The notes: a model not told the origin generated them from the letters alone. A stretch of 64,000 nucleotides of DNA from Lachnospiraceae bacterium (GCA_910575275.1 CAJTEE010000001.1:1-64000); one strand, 5' to 3'. Positions 23,884-33,211 are shown, counted from the stretch's first letter. Numbers and translations are program-made.

Positions 23884-25169
23884 TTCTTCTCCTTTTTCTG
23901 TGCAGACAGAAGGTGATCTAAATAGACAGACTTAAATTGCCGGCTCGCAAGCGCCTGCTTTGCCGGCGGAAGCTTTAAAATGACGGAAAACAGTGCCGCC
24001 ATTGCCCTGTGGTTCGCGAATGCCTCGTTGTCGAATACGAGATTCGGTAACGTTCCCTTCTCGATGGCCTGCAGAATAAAGCGGTGCGTGCTGTTGACCG
24101 GCGTAATGATCTGCACCGGCCGTTTTTCCAAATGGATGGTCTTTGTCGGGCAGTTTCTGGCACAGACGCCGCAGCCCAGACAGATTTCCTTGTTTAAAAC
24201 CGGACGTTTTTTCTGCGTCTTTATATCTTCCTCCATTGTGACGGCCAGGACCGGACAGACCTTCGCACATTTGCCGCAGCCCACACAGTCATCCTCGTCG
24301 AAATGCGGCAGATAATTCGTCGTCGAGACCGGCTGCATCGGCGCAAATCGCCTCGCCGCCTGCAGAGCCTCGCAGCAACAGCCGCAGCAGTTACAGATAA
24401 AGGCGGGATTTTCGCGCACATTCTCCCCGATCTGCACCAGGTTCGCCTCATAGGAGCGCTCCAGCACGTCCTTTGCCTCGGCCTTGTCGATGAGTCTTGC
24501 ATGCCCTCCGTGCTCTGCGAGGGAACGCGCCACGTTGCCAAGCGTCAGACAGACGTCCCACGGAGCGTCAATCTCACAGGGATGCCCTGCATGGTACGCC
24601 TTATGACGACAGTAGCAGAGTCCTAACCCGATATACTCGGCTTCCTCTAAAATATGAGTTGCCCGCTCATAATCCAGAATGTGGTTCATATGCTCGTTGG
24701 TCAGCACCGGCTCCTGCACAAACACGCGGCCAAGCTTCGTCTCCGTCGCAAAAAACAGATCCTTTACGAAATCCTCCTCCACATTCATATACTGATAGTA
24801 CAGTTCGCTTAAGTATTTCTGGTCAATGTCTCCCCGGGTACGCATCAATGCAAACTCGATAAAACCGGCCATGGGGGGCGGAATCACGAATTTGCGGACC
24901 CCGTTATGCTCCGAGTCCACCAAAAGCGCTTTTTCGCAGAGTCCGTCCAATACCCGCTCCGCCTTTGCCTCCGACGTGTTCCAGATTCTTGCCGCACGTT
25001 TGACCGTAAAGGGCCGCACCGGCAAAAGCGCCATCACCTTCGCTTCCTTCTCCGAAAACAATACCTTTAAAATTTTATAAAAAGTCTCCGATGCCGGGGC
25101 GCCCTGCGTAAACCAGTTGATCCGCTCCTCCAGACTTTTGTATGCGTCCTTTGTGGTAATATGTCCCAT
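23880..25169 (-). CDS. Winged-helix plus ferredoxin-type [4Fe-4S] protein
   Basis: 429 residues from the ATG at 25169 (MGHITTKDAYKSLEERINWF), with AAAGGACGG upstream. Residues ~35-100 look like a winged helix. Two ferredoxin motifs follow: Cys295-x2-Cys298-x2-Cys301-x3-Cys305 and Cys330-x2-Cys333-x2-Cys336-x3-Cys340. Additional Cys-rich patches (LCYCRHKAYHAGHPC at ~185-198 and FICNCCGCCCE at ~258-267) could hold further clusters or metal. I know such proteins as conserved Fe-S proteins of anaerobes without a settled role. The coupled MFS gene suggests redox-linked sensing or electron transfer tied to uptake. Confidence 0.7.
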   Translation of the reverse strand: MGHITTKDAYKSLEERINWFTQGAPASETFYKILKVLFSEKEAKVMALLPVRPFTVKRAARIWNTSEAKAERVLDGLCEKALLVDSEHNGVRKFVIPPPMAGFIEFALMRTRGDIDQKYLSELYYQYMNVEEDFVKDLFFATETKLGRVFVQEPVLTNEHMNHILDYERATHILEEAEYIGLGLCYCRHKAYHAGHPCEIDAPWDVCLTLGNVARSLAEHGGHARLIDKAEAKDVLERSYEANLVQIGENVRENPAFICNCCGCCCEALQAARRFAPMQPVSTTNYLPHFDEDDCVGCGKCAKVCPVLAVTMEEDIKTQKKRPVLNKEICLGCGVCARNCPTKTIHLEKRPVQIITPVNSTHRFILQAIEKGTLPNLVFDNEAFANHRAMAALFSVILKLPPAKQALASRQFKSVYLDHLLSAQKKEKK

Positions 25170-25269
25170 AAAATCCGTCCTTTCTGCTGCTTGTTTTCCT
25201 CGCGGGAATGCCCGGCATAACCCGCATTTATAGTGTGGCAACCGTTCATGCTTCCCCTGAACTGTTGCA

Positions 25270-25311
25270 GCATACGGCCATTTAAAGTCGCCAAGGCGAT
25301 GAGCCGTATGC
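25270..25311 (-). other. Stable hairpin in the leader of the Fe-S/MFS operon
   Basis: GCATACGGC and GCCGTATGC (9-bp perfect arms) enclose a second small hairpin TCGCC-AAGGCGA. It lies about 100 bases before the ATG at 25169 in the 325-base gap 25170-25494, where no gene is seen. It could be a leader RNA element or an operator. A TATAAT-like box lies on the minus strand near 25372. Confidence 0.45.
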
Positions 25312-25414
25312 CTGCGTCCACTACATTTTCGTGCGGTCAACGCGGCAAACGCGCAGACCTATCCAAATTATTATATAGTGTACCACTTTTTCCAAATTTT
25401 TTCTATAAAAAAAC

Positions 25415-25443
25415 TTGCAGGATATAGGAGAAGTCATTATAAT
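25415..25443 (+). promoter_or_regulatory. Promoter of ilvE
   Basis: TTGCAG-N17-TATAAT, about 45 bases before the ribosome binding site of the gene at 25495. Confidence 0.75.
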
Positions 25444-25494
25444 AAAGAAAACGTCGGCTTCAAGAGCCGGCTCACAGAAACGGAGGAGATTCCT

Positions 25495-26520
25495 ATGGGA
25501 AAACAAAACATCGACTGGGCGAATATCGGCTTCGGTTACATGAAAACCGACTACAGATATGTCTCTGACTTTAAAAACGGCGCGTGGGACGAGGGCGGCC
25601 TGACCACGGATGACACGATTGTCTTAAATGAATGCGCCTGCGTGCTCCAGTATGCGCAGACCTGCTTCGAGGGCTTAAAGGCATACACCACCGAGGACGG
25701 CCACATCGTCACCTTCCGTCCGGACTTAAACGGGGAGCGCATGGAAAATACGGCAAAATGGCTTGAGATGCCGGTCTTCCCGAAGGAGCGCTTTGTCGAC
25801 GCCGTCACAAAACTCGTTGCCGCCAACGCGGATTACGTTCCGCCCTACGGTTCCGGTGCAACGTTATATATCCGCCCGAATCTTTACGGTACCAACCCGG
25901 TGATCGGAGTAAAGCCTGCCTCCGAATACCAGTTCCGCATGTTCTGTACGCCGGTCGGCCCCTACTTTAAGGGCGGTGCGAAGCCGATCACAATCCGCGT
26001 GTGCGACCTTGACCGCGCCGCGCCGCACGGCTCCGGGCACGTAAAGGCCGGCTTAAATTACGCGATGAGCCTTCATGCGATTGTAGACGCGCATAACCAT
26101 GGCTATGACGAAAATATGTTCTTAGATGCCGCGACCCGCACCAAGGTTGAGGAGACGGGCGGCGCCAACTTCATTTTCGTCACAAAGGACAATACCGTCG
26201 TAACGCCGAAGTCTGGCAGTATCCTTCCGTCCATCACACGCCGCTCTATCCTCTATGTCGCCGAGCACTATCTGGGCTTAAAGGCCGAGGAGCGTGAGGT
26301 CCCCTTCGCGGAGGTTCCGGAGTTCGCCGAGTGCGGCCTGTGCGGTACGGCCGCCGTTGTCTCCCCGGTCGGCAAGATCGTGGATCACGGCCGCGAGATC
26401 TGCTTTGCAAGCGGTATGGAGAAGATGGGCCCCGTTACCCAGAAGCTTTACGATACCCTGACCGGAATCCAGATGGGCCATATCAAAGCGCCCGAGGGCT
26501 GGATCCATGTGATCAAATAG
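25495..26520 (+). CDS. ilvE: Branched-chain amino acid aminotransferase
   Basis: 341 residues from the ATG at 25495 (MGKQNIDWANIGFGYMKTDY), with GGAGGAG upstream. ARTxR-type substrate region YVPPYGSGATLYIRPNLYG, the PLP lysine in GHVKAGLNYAMS, and EETGGANFIFV are typical of class IV aminotransferases of the IlvE type. Known reaction: transamination between leucine, isoleucine or valine and 2-oxoglutarate. Single gene with its own promoter and terminator. Confidence 0.93.
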   Translation: MGKQNIDWANIGFGYMKTDYRYVSDFKNGAWDEGGLTTDDTIVLNECACVLQYAQTCFEGLKAYTTEDGHIVTFRPDLNGERMENTAKWLEMPVFPKERFVDAVTKLVAANADYVPPYGSGATLYIRPNLYGTNPVIGVKPASEYQFRMFCTPVGPYFKGGAKPITIRVCDLDRAAPHGSGHVKAGLNYAMSLHAIVDAHNHGYDENMFLDAATRTKVEETGGANFIFVTKDNTVVTPKSGSILPSITRRSILYVAEHYLGLKAEEREVPFAEVPEFAECGLCGTAAVVSPVGKIVDHGREICFASGMEKMGPVTQKLYDTLTGIQMGHIKAPEGWIHVIK

Positions 26521-26563
26521 GATGTAAGTCCAAACTGTTCCAATATGATACAGCGCGGTAAAG

Positions 26564-26587
26564 GCGGCAGGCATCCTGCCGCTTTTT
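26564..26587 (+). terminator. Terminator of ilvE
   Basis: GCGGCAGG-CAT-CCTGCCGC followed by TTTTT, 43 bases after the stop. Confidence 0.9.
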
Positions 26588-26594
26588 GTGCGCA

Positions 26595-26629
26595 GGAAAC
26601 GTCATAAGGATTATATGTGTGACGTTTCC
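26595..26629 (+). promoter_or_regulatory. Inverted repeat before the MBL hydrolase gene
   Basis: GGAAACGTCA (26595-26604) and TGACGTTTCC (26620-26629) are perfect 10-base arms around 15 bases that include GATTATAT. It sits between the ilvE terminator and the gene at 26658. It may be an operator or a leader stem-loop. Confidence 0.45.
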
Positions 26630-26657
26630 CAATAAAGCAGAAGGGAGAATCCACACC

Positions 26658-27539
26658 ATGTACGAGCTTCACCGGGTTGGGGAACGGAGCTATTACATCC
26701 AAAGCCCCGCCAAGATCGGACTGATCCGTCTAAACGACACAGACGTCTGCCTCATCGACAGCGGAAATGATAAGGATGCCGGAAAAAAGGTCCTAAAGCT
26801 TTTAAATGCCAACGGCTGGCATCTGACCGCCATCTACAACACACACTCCAACGCCGATCACATCGGCGGCAATGCCTATTTGCAGAAACAGACCGGATGC
26901 AGGATCTATGCACCCGGGATCGAGTGTGCCTTCACCCGCTTCCCACTCCTTGAGCCCTCCTTCCTCTACGGCGGATTCCCGCTAAAGGAGCTGCGCCACA
27001 AGTTTCTGATGGCGCAGGAGAGCGGCGCTCTGGAGCTTACAGAGGAGGTTCTGCCGAAGGGCTTGTCCCTGATCCGGCTTCCCGGGCATTTCTTTGACAT
27101 GGTCGGCTTCCGAACCGAAGACGACGTCGTCTACCTCGCAGACTGCCTATCGAGCCGGGAAACACTTGAAAAATATCAGATCGGCTTTCTCTATGATGTC
27201 AATGCCTATCTCGAAACGCTTGAAACGGTCATGGATATGCAGGCGGCCGTCTTCATCCCGGCTCACGCCGAGCCTGCCGCGGATATAAAAGAGCTTGCCC
27301 GTTATAACATGGATCAGGTACATAAGACGGCCGAAAAAATCCTCTCGGTCTGTGGCACGCCCATCCGCTTTGAGGCCCTTTTAAAACGGCTGTTTGACGA
27401 ATACGGCCTTGCCATGAATTTTGAGCAGTACGTCCTCGTGGGAAGCACGGTCCGCTCCTATCTGGCGTATCTGGCCGACGCCAAGAGGCTGCGGGCGGAA
27501 TTCGTCGAAAATGAGCTTTTGTGGAGTTCGCAGGAATAA
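26658..27539 (+). CDS. MBL-fold metallo-hydrolase
   Basis: 293 residues from the ATG at 26658 (MYELHRVGERSYYIQSPAKI), with AAGGGAGAA upstream. The metal motif is THSNADHIGG (HxNxDH), with a further ligand in LPGHFFDM, Asp in YLADCL and His in IPAHAEP. The C-terminal ~80 residues form a helical extension. The family includes glyoxalase II, lactonase and thioesterase members; the substrate is unknown. Confidence 0.85.
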   Translation: MYELHRVGERSYYIQSPAKIGLIRLNDTDVCLIDSGNDKDAGKKVLKLLNANGWHLTAIYNTHSNADHIGGNAYLQKQTGCRIYAPGIECAFTRFPLLEPSFLYGGFPLKELRHKFLMAQESGALELTEEVLPKGLSLIRLPGHFFDMVGFRTEDDVVYLADCLSSRETLEKYQIGFLYDVNAYLETLETVMDMQAAVFIPAHAEPAADIKELARYNMDQVHKTAEKILSVCGTPIRFEALLKRLFDEYGLAMNFEQYVLVGSTVRSYLAYLADAKRLRAEFVENELLWSSQE

Positions 27540-27570
27540 TGTGTACAGAAAAAAGGAATCGCTGAAGCTC

Positions 27571-27600
27571 TTGCCAAAAAAGCTGCTCTCCTGTTAAACT
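27571..27600 (+). promoter_or_regulatory. Promoter of the SGNH hydrolase gene
   Basis: TTGCCA-N18-TAAACT, 30 bases before the ATG at 27630, with AAAGGAGCC as ribosome binding site. Confidence 0.5.
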
Positions 27601-27629
27601 ACAAATAAAAGCCCGGAAAGGAGCCTCTC

Positions 27630-28334
27630 ATGGAAAAAAAGCGATTTTTATTCGTAGGAAACAGCCACACATATTTTAACGACATGCCGGAGCTGGTCCG
27701 CAGGATGTGCGTCGAGATCGGCTTTTGTGAAGCCGAAGTCTGTATGCAGGCGCTCCCTTACGCGACCTATGGGACTCATTTAGAGCAGGAGACAAGCCTG
27801 CGGTTTCAGATGGTGTATGGCAATTTCGACTTTCTGATTTTACAGCAGGCCGCTCATTCTCCCTGCCCGTCAGGCGAGGAAACATGCTGCGATGCCCGCG
27901 TCCTGCTCCGGCAGGCAAGGCTGAACCGCATCAAACCGTACCAGCTCCTTCCGTGGGCCGAGGAACGTTTTCCCGAACATCAGGAGAGCCTCAATTCCAT
28001 CTACCGCAGGCTCGCCGATGCCGAGGGCATTCCTTTGATCCCAGCGGGGCTTGTCTTTGAGAGGGCTAGGGTCAAAAAGGACCTCCCCTCCCTATACTGG
28101 CAGGACGGCGAGCATGCGTCGCCCTGGGGCTCCTACGCCGTCGCGGCCACGATCTGTTCCTGCCTGTCCGGCCGCTCCCCGGTCGGGCTAAAGCCCGAGT
28201 CTCTGTCCTACGCCAAGATCAGCAAGCGTCCGGGGCAGAATCAATGGGGCCCGCACTCCTTCCCGCTTGAGGCCGATGCATGCAGGCGACTCCAAAAGCT
28301 CGTCTGGGAATGCGTCACGGACAGACCTCTTTAA
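27630..28334 (+). CDS. SGNH-like hydrolase
   Basis: 234 residues. FLFVGNSHTYFNDMP has the nucleophile Ser in a GNSHT block I, and WQDGEHASPWGSYAVA has the Asp-x2-His of block V. No signal peptide is visible, so it is probably cytosolic. The family contains esterases and lipases. Its last 20 bases overlap the convergent LysR gene. Confidence 0.75.
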   Translation: MEKKRFLFVGNSHTYFNDMPELVRRMCVEIGFCEAEVCMQALPYATYGTHLEQETSLRFQMVYGNFDFLILQQAAHSPCPSGEETCCDARVLLRQARLNRIKPYQLLPWAEERFPEHQESLNSIYRRLADAEGIPLIPAGLVFERARVKKDLPSLYWQDGEHASPWGSYAVAATICSCLSGRSPVGLKPESLSYAKISKRPGQNQWGPHSFPLEADACRRLQKLVWECVTDRPL

Positions 28335-29262
28335 GGCACTCCAGATATTGGGACGCCGGTTCCGAAAGCGCATGCCCTTCAGCATAAATGCAATAGAGCG
28401 TAGAATCGGCGTCCTGTTTTAATGTGTCCAAAAACGACGGAGCCAGGTGCAGGGAGACAATGTTCCGCGTGATTTCCTGATTCTTCATCGGTGTAAAACC
28501 AAAGCTGATCGTATCGGTCCTCTGAATCAGGTCGTAGTACTGGGCCCGCCCCTGCACGTATGTGATATGGCGGATGCGGTTCCAGTCAAGCTGCGGGAAA
28601 CAATATTCATACTGCGCGGTTTGAATCGCATATCCGCCCGCCAAAGGCTGCTGTGGATACAGCACAAAATCATAGTCATACAGATCCCCGGCCTCCACCG
28701 GTCTCATAAGCCTCGAGAGCGGATGCCCGATGCGCGCAATCAGCCGGAATTCCAGATCCGCAAGCGTTTCATAGCAAAGCTGCATACTCTTTAAAAGTAC
28801 GTTTGCGGCAGGGAGCTCCTCATTGTTCAGGATCACGATCCCAAACTCCGAGGCCCTGGTGTACACATCGTTGATGACGCTTCCGTTGTCTCCCTCCTGG
28901 TAGTGTACACGAAGCGCCTTTTCCCGGTTCATGCGCAAAAATTCCAGATACGCCTCCATCGTATAGGCGGACAGGCAGGACGAAAAACTGAAATAACGGG
29001 CATCCTCTGTATCATGCAGCCGCCTGTCATAATGCTCCATCGTCTCAAGGATCTCCCGGACCGTGCGTGAAAAGGCCTCTCCGTTTTTTGTCAGGATCAG
29101 GTTGTTTTTTTCCCTCTGAAAAATGGTGATCTGATATTCCTTCTCCACCTCCATCAAAATCTTGCTCAAATAGGACTGTGAGATGTACAGCTTCCTGGCC
29201 GCCGCCGAAACCGATCCCTGTCTGATAATTTCCTGCACATAGCGAAGATTCTGCAGCTTCAT
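28315..29262 (-). CDS. LysR-family transcriptional regulator
   Basis: 315 residues from the ATG at 29262 (MKLQNLRYVQEIIRQGSVSA), with AAGGAGGGGG upstream. The N-terminal HTH (AARKLYISQSYLSKILMEVE) is followed by a LysR substrate domain. A TATAAT box lies on the minus strand at 29293-29298. It is divergent from the M20 hydrolase gene at 29544 and separated from it by 281 bases, the usual layout for a LysR regulator and its target. Confidence 0.88.
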   Translation of the reverse strand: MKLQNLRYVQEIIRQGSVSAAARKLYISQSYLSKILMEVEKEYQITIFQREKNNLILTKNGEAFSRTVREILETMEHYDRRLHDTEDARYFSFSSCLSAYTMEAYLEFLRMNREKALRVHYQEGDNGSVINDVYTRASEFGIVILNNEELPAANVLLKSMQLCYETLADLEFRLIARIGHPLSRLMRPVEAGDLYDYDFVLYPQQPLAGGYAIQTAQYEYCFPQLDWNRIRHITYVQGRAQYYDLIQRTDTISFGFTPMKNQEITRNIVSLHLAPSFLDTLKQDADSTLYCIYAEGHALSEPASQYLECLKEVCP

Positions 29263-29467
29263 ACTCCCCCTCCTTACACGATTTTCTTCATTATAATGCA
29301 TCCTTTTCTGTTGTTTCCATATCTATTTGGAATAGCCCCATTTCTTATAGAAATCATCTCTCCCCCGTTAACCCGAATCATACAAAAAATCAAAGCAAAA
29401 TCTGCAAAAGGCACGCTCTCCTCCCCCTTTCTATTCCCGTCATGGATAGGCTCAAAATCGACAGCGA

Positions 29468-29497
29468 TTGGCGCAGCAGGCCGCTGACCGTTACAAT
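29468..29497 (+). promoter_or_regulatory. Promoter of the M20 hydrolase operon
   Basis: TTGGCG-N18-TACAAT, about 40 bases before AAGGAGGAG of the gene at 29544. Confidence 0.5.
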
Positions 29498-29543
29498 AGA
29501 GGTATCAGTCAGGAAGCGAATTATAAAAATAAGGAGGAGTTAC

Positions 29544-30992
29544 ATGACTAAGCAGGAAGCCGTACAGGCGATCGAACAAAAAAAGGAGATGCTCTTTGCA
29601 CTCAGCCGGCAGATCTGGGAGAAGCCGGAACTGCAGTTTCAGGAATGGAATGCACTTGATCTGTACACGAAGACGTTGGAAGACGAGGGCTTTCAGGTAA
29701 AAACAGGGATTGCCGGGATGCCGACCGCACTCGTCGGCGAATACGGACACGGAAGTCCGGTGATCGGAATCCTGGGCGAGTATGACGCTCTCGCCGGGCT
29801 GAGCCAGAAGCCCTGCCAGGCCGTCAGAGAAAAGTGCGAGGGCACGGAGGATGGGCACGGCTGCGGCCACAATCTTCTCGGCATGGGCTCACTGGCGGCC
29901 GCGATCCTGGTCAAGGATTATCTGAAAGAGACCGGAAAAGAAGGGACGATCCGCTTCTACGGCTGCCCAGCCGAGGAGGGCGGAGGCGGAAAATGCTATA
30001 TGGTCCGGGAGGGGTGCTTTCACGATGTCGACGCCACTCTGACCTGGCATCCGGACAATATGAATTACATCGTCCCGACCAAGCTGCTCGCCGTGATTTC
30101 CGCAACCTTCAAATTCAAGGGCGTTGCGGCCCATGCTTCCATGTCGCCCGACCTCGGCCGCAGCGCGCTGGATGCTGCCGAACTCATGAACGTCGGCGCG
30201 AACTTTTTGCGGGAGCACATAAACGGCAATGCACGCATCCACTATGCCTTTTTAAACGACGGCGGCCCTTACGCGAATGTCGTACAGGCCGAAACGGCCC
30301 TGACCTATACAGTACGTGCCCCGAAGCTTACGCAGGCAAAGGAGATCTTTGACCGTCTCGTCAAGGTGGCCCAGGGGGCCGCAGCCATGACCGAAACCAC
30401 CATGGAATATGCCCTGACCTCCTCTCTCGCAGAGACCCTCACCAATCTCACGCTGGAGAGGCTCCTGCACAAAAACTTTGAGGAGCTCGGCGGTGTCCCG
30501 GTCGATGAGGCCGATCTCGCATTTGCAGAGGAAATACGAAAGAACATGACGGAAAATGATCTGGTATACGATGTAAACCGCCTGGAGACCTATCATGGAG
30601 AGGAATATGCCGACAAAGTCCGCCCCCTGATCGAGGGACAGCCTGTCATACGCTGTGTGTATCCGTACAAGGCGCCCGAAAAGGTCTTTTTCGGCTCGAG
30701 CGACGTCGGAGACGTCAGCCAGATCGCGCCCTGCGCCCAGATAAGCACGGCCTGCTTCGCCCAGGGGACGCCAAACCATACCTGGATGATCGTTGCGCAG
30801 GCAGCCGCCCCGCTCGCCAACAAGGCAGCTCTCCACGCCGGCAAGGTCATCGGCAGTACCGCCATCGACCTCATCGAGCAGCCCCATCTTGTGAAAGAGG
30901 CCAAAGAGGAATTTGCACGCCGGACAAACGGCATCCCGTTCGTCTCCCTGCTCCCCAAGACTGTCACGCCGCCCGTTTTCGAGCGCCCATAA
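29544..30992 (+). CDS. M20-family amidohydrolase (AbgB-like)
   Basis: 482 residues from the ATG at 29544 (MTKQEAVQAIEQKKEMLFAL), with AAGGAGGAG upstream. The metal-site motifs are GILGEYDAL, DGHGCGHNLLGMGS, CPAEEGGGGK (catalytic Glu and ligand) and LTWHPD. The long form with GSSDVGDVSQ near the C-terminus resembles AbgB, the p-aminobenzoyl-glutamate hydrolase subunit. It precedes a membrane protein by 27 bases, so it probably acts on a compound imported by that protein, such as an N-acyl amino acid or folate breakdown product. Confidence 0.85.
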   Translation: MTKQEAVQAIEQKKEMLFALSRQIWEKPELQFQEWNALDLYTKTLEDEGFQVKTGIAGMPTALVGEYGHGSPVIGILGEYDALAGLSQKPCQAVREKCEGTEDGHGCGHNLLGMGSLAAAILVKDYLKETGKEGTIRFYGCPAEEGGGGKCYMVREGCFHDVDATLTWHPDNMNYIVPTKLLAVISATFKFKGVAAHASMSPDLGRSALDAAELMNVGANFLREHINGNARIHYAFLNDGGPYANVVQAETALTYTVRAPKLTQAKEIFDRLVKVAQGAAAMTETTMEYALTSSLAETLTNLTLERLLHKNFEELGGVPVDEADLAFAEEIRKNMTENDLVYDVNRLETYHGEEYADKVRPLIEGQPVIRCVYPYKAPEKVFFGSSDVGDVSQIAPCAQISTACFAQGTPNHTWMIVAQAAAPLANKAALHAGKVIGSTAIDLIEQPHLVKEAKEEFARRTNGIPFVSLLPKTVTPPVFERP

Positions 30993-31019
30993 TTTTTTAA
31001 CCAAAAAGGAGAATCTGCT

Positions 31020-32204
31020 ATGACATGGACCCCCATCACCGCGTTTGCGGTCGTCGTCCTCTGCTTTGCAATCGGCGACATCATTGCCATCAAGACAAAG
31101 GGGCTTATCTCCAGCTTCATTTTTACAATCGTCATGATCATGATCTTCGGAGCGACCCTGCATATTTTACCGGAAAACCTGATTGAGACCGCAGGGCTTT
31201 CCAATATTTTAGTCACCTACGGAATCGTCCTGACCTTTGTAAACATCGGTTCCAATCTGAAATTTAACGAGCTAATCGCCGAATGGAAGACCATCGTCGT
31301 CAGCATCGGAGCCATGGCGGCAGTCATGCTGATGGGCTTCACGCTGGGCACACTGATTTTTGGGCGCGAGTACGCCCTCTCGTCCATCGGCACCATCTGC
31401 GGCGGCCTCGGCTCCACGCTCGTGACCTCGGATCTCGCCGCAAAGGCGGGCCGTCAGGACATCGCCGTCTTCGTGACGACCATGATGACCTTCCAGAGCC
31501 TGGTGGGAATCCTGATTTCCTCCGTCTGCTTAAACCGCGCCTGTGCACGCTACATCGCGACAGGCCGGATCAAGCAAGATGAGGCAGACAAAGTAAAGGT
31601 ATTCAACATCAAATTGATCCCGGATTTTCCCCCGATCGCGCAGGGCGCCATGATGAGCTTTGCAAGACTTGCCATTGTCGGCGTGATCGGCGAGCTGTTT
31701 TCGAAGCTTACCGGCCTCAATTCGACGGTGTGCTACCTCTTATTCGGCTTCCTCATGACCGAGATCGGCCTTCTCGAACGGGGCAGTCTCAAAAAGAGCG
31801 GCGGTGAAAATATTGTCCTTTTGGGCTCCTATGCCTACCTGTTGATCAACTTCCTGTCCCTGACCTTCACGGAGCTTTTACAGATGATGGTTCCGATCCT
31901 GGGACTCCTGATTATCGGCGCCGTCGTCGCAGCCCTGGCCGCCGTCGTGGTCGGTATGTTCTTAAAATGGGACCCGTGGCTCTCCGCGGCCGTCGGCGTG
32001 ACCTGTCTCCTTGGCTATCCCTTTACCTACGGAATCGCCATGGAGGCCGTAAACGGAAATACGTTCGGCAAAAGCTTCACCGACGAGGAGATCCGGCGTC
32101 TCACCAACTATGTACTGCCGAAGATGGTCATCGGCGGTGTAATCTCCGTAAGCATCGTCTCCGTCATCATCGCCGCCTATATCGGCCCGATGATCTTCCG
32201 GTAA
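31020..32204 (+). CDS. Polytopic membrane protein, probable transporter (DUF3100-like)
   Basis: 394 residues with about 10-11 membrane segments. AVVVLCFAIGDIIAIKTKGL at the start, the re-entrant-like GTICGGLGSTLVTSDLAAKA and the late KMVIGGVISVSIVSVIIAAY suggest a secondary carrier. I think it fits the DUF3100 type seen beside M20 hydrolases, with moderate confidence. AAGGAGAATC precedes the ATG. A strong terminator follows. Confidence 0.6.
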   Translation: MTWTPITAFAVVVLCFAIGDIIAIKTKGLISSFIFTIVMIMIFGATLHILPENLIETAGLSNILVTYGIVLTFVNIGSNLKFNELIAEWKTIVVSIGAMAAVMLMGFTLGTLIFGREYALSSIGTICGGLGSTLVTSDLAAKAGRQDIAVFVTTMMTFQSLVGILISSVCLNRACARYIATGRIKQDEADKVKVFNIKLIPDFPPIAQGAMMSFARLAIVGVIGELFSKLTGLNSTVCYLLFGFLMTEIGLLERGSLKKSGGENIVLLGSYAYLLINFLSLTFTELLQMMVPILGLLIIGAVVAALAAVVVGMFLKWDPWLSAAVGVTCLLGYPFTYGIAMEAVNGNTFGKSFTDEEIRRLTNYVLPKMVIGGVISVSIVSVIIAAYIGPMIFR

Positions 32205-32225
32205 TACCGGTTCTGCATCTGACAC

Positions 32226-32270
32226 ACAGGCGGCGCTCTGCTCCCCGACGGGAGACAGGGCGCCGCCTGT
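32226..32270. terminator. Bidirectional terminator between the membrane protein and YitT genes
   Basis: ACAGGCGGCGC and GCGCCGCCTGT form an 11-bp stem, with an inner CTCCC/GGGAG stem. It serves the convergent genes ending at 32204 and 32272. Confidence 0.75.
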
Positions 32271-32271
32271 C

Positions 32272-33117
32272 TTAACTGCCTTTGTTTTTGGGGAGATACC
32301 GCATATCGCTTACATTGTAAACCGTGATAAACGCTTCGGGATCCTCATGAATGATATACTGCATCAGCTTTTGGTACTCATTTTTATCTACGATCGTGAT
32401 GATCTCATTGCGGATCTTATTGTCATACGCCCCCTGCGCCTGATAGATGGTTGCCCCGCTTTTCAATGTATGTAAAATCCAATCGCGGATCTTCTCCTCC
32501 TTCTCCTTTGAAATGATGCAGACCCTTCTTTTTATGTTCTGGCCAAAAATAAAATGGTCGAGCACCATCCCGTTCAGATATGTTCCGAGAACACTTAAAA
32601 CCACCGTTTTTTTATCATAGACAAACGCCGAGCTCAATGCTACCAGCATACCGCTCATGCTCATCGCCTTGCCGAGATCCATGTGCAGATAGCGGTTTAA
32701 GATCTTGGCCACGATGTCCAGTCCCCCCGAGGATGCATTCATATTGAACAGGATGCTTAACCCGATGCTCACCGTAAAGATATAGCAGATCACATCCAGC
32801 AGCGCATCGCCGGAGAGAGAGGCGTTATTCGGCAAAAGGATCTCAAACAGCCCAAGAAATACAGGCAGAAGAATGGACGTATAGATCGTCTTAAAACCGA
32901 ATTCATGTCCGCACAGCAGAAAGCCTACAATCAGCAGCACAACATTTAAAACCATGGTGATCGCAGATACGGACAACGGTACCAAATTCGACAACACGAT
33001 CGCCAGACCCGATACGGAGCTGACCGCCGCATGGCTGGGAATCAAAAAGAAAAAAACCGCCGCCGCTATAATCAGGGTCGCCCCTGTCATAACAAATAGT
33101 TCCTTCACTGCTTTCAT
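32272..33117 (-). CDS. YitT family membrane protein (DUF161/DUF2179)
   Basis: 281 residues: five to six membrane segments (including FFFLIPSHAAVSSVSGLAIV, typical of YitT) followed by a soluble DUF2179 domain from about residue 195 (RRVCIISKEKEEKIRDWILH). Known only as a conserved membrane family of uncertain function. Single gene with its own promoter at 33212. Confidence 0.9.
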   Translation of the reverse strand: MKAVKELFVMTGATLIIAAAVFFFLIPSHAAVSSVSGLAIVLSNLVPLSVSAITMVLNVVLLIVGFLLCGHEFGFKTIYTSILLPVFLGLFEILLPNNASLSGDALLDVICYIFTVSIGLSILFNMNASSGGLDIVAKILNRYLHMDLGKAMSMSGMLVALSSAFVYDKKTVVLSVLGTYLNGMVLDHFIFGQNIKRRVCIISKEKEEKIRDWILHTLKSGATIYQAQGAYDNKIRNEIITIVDKNEYQKLMQYIIHEDPEAFITVYNVSDMRYLPKNKGS

Positions 33118-33211
33118 CTATTATCTCCTCTCCTGCTTTTGCCTTTAAGTTTTCCTTGGCTGTCTGGACTCGATACAGGCATAAATCTTTTTGCGTTTTT
33201 ATCTCCTCTCC

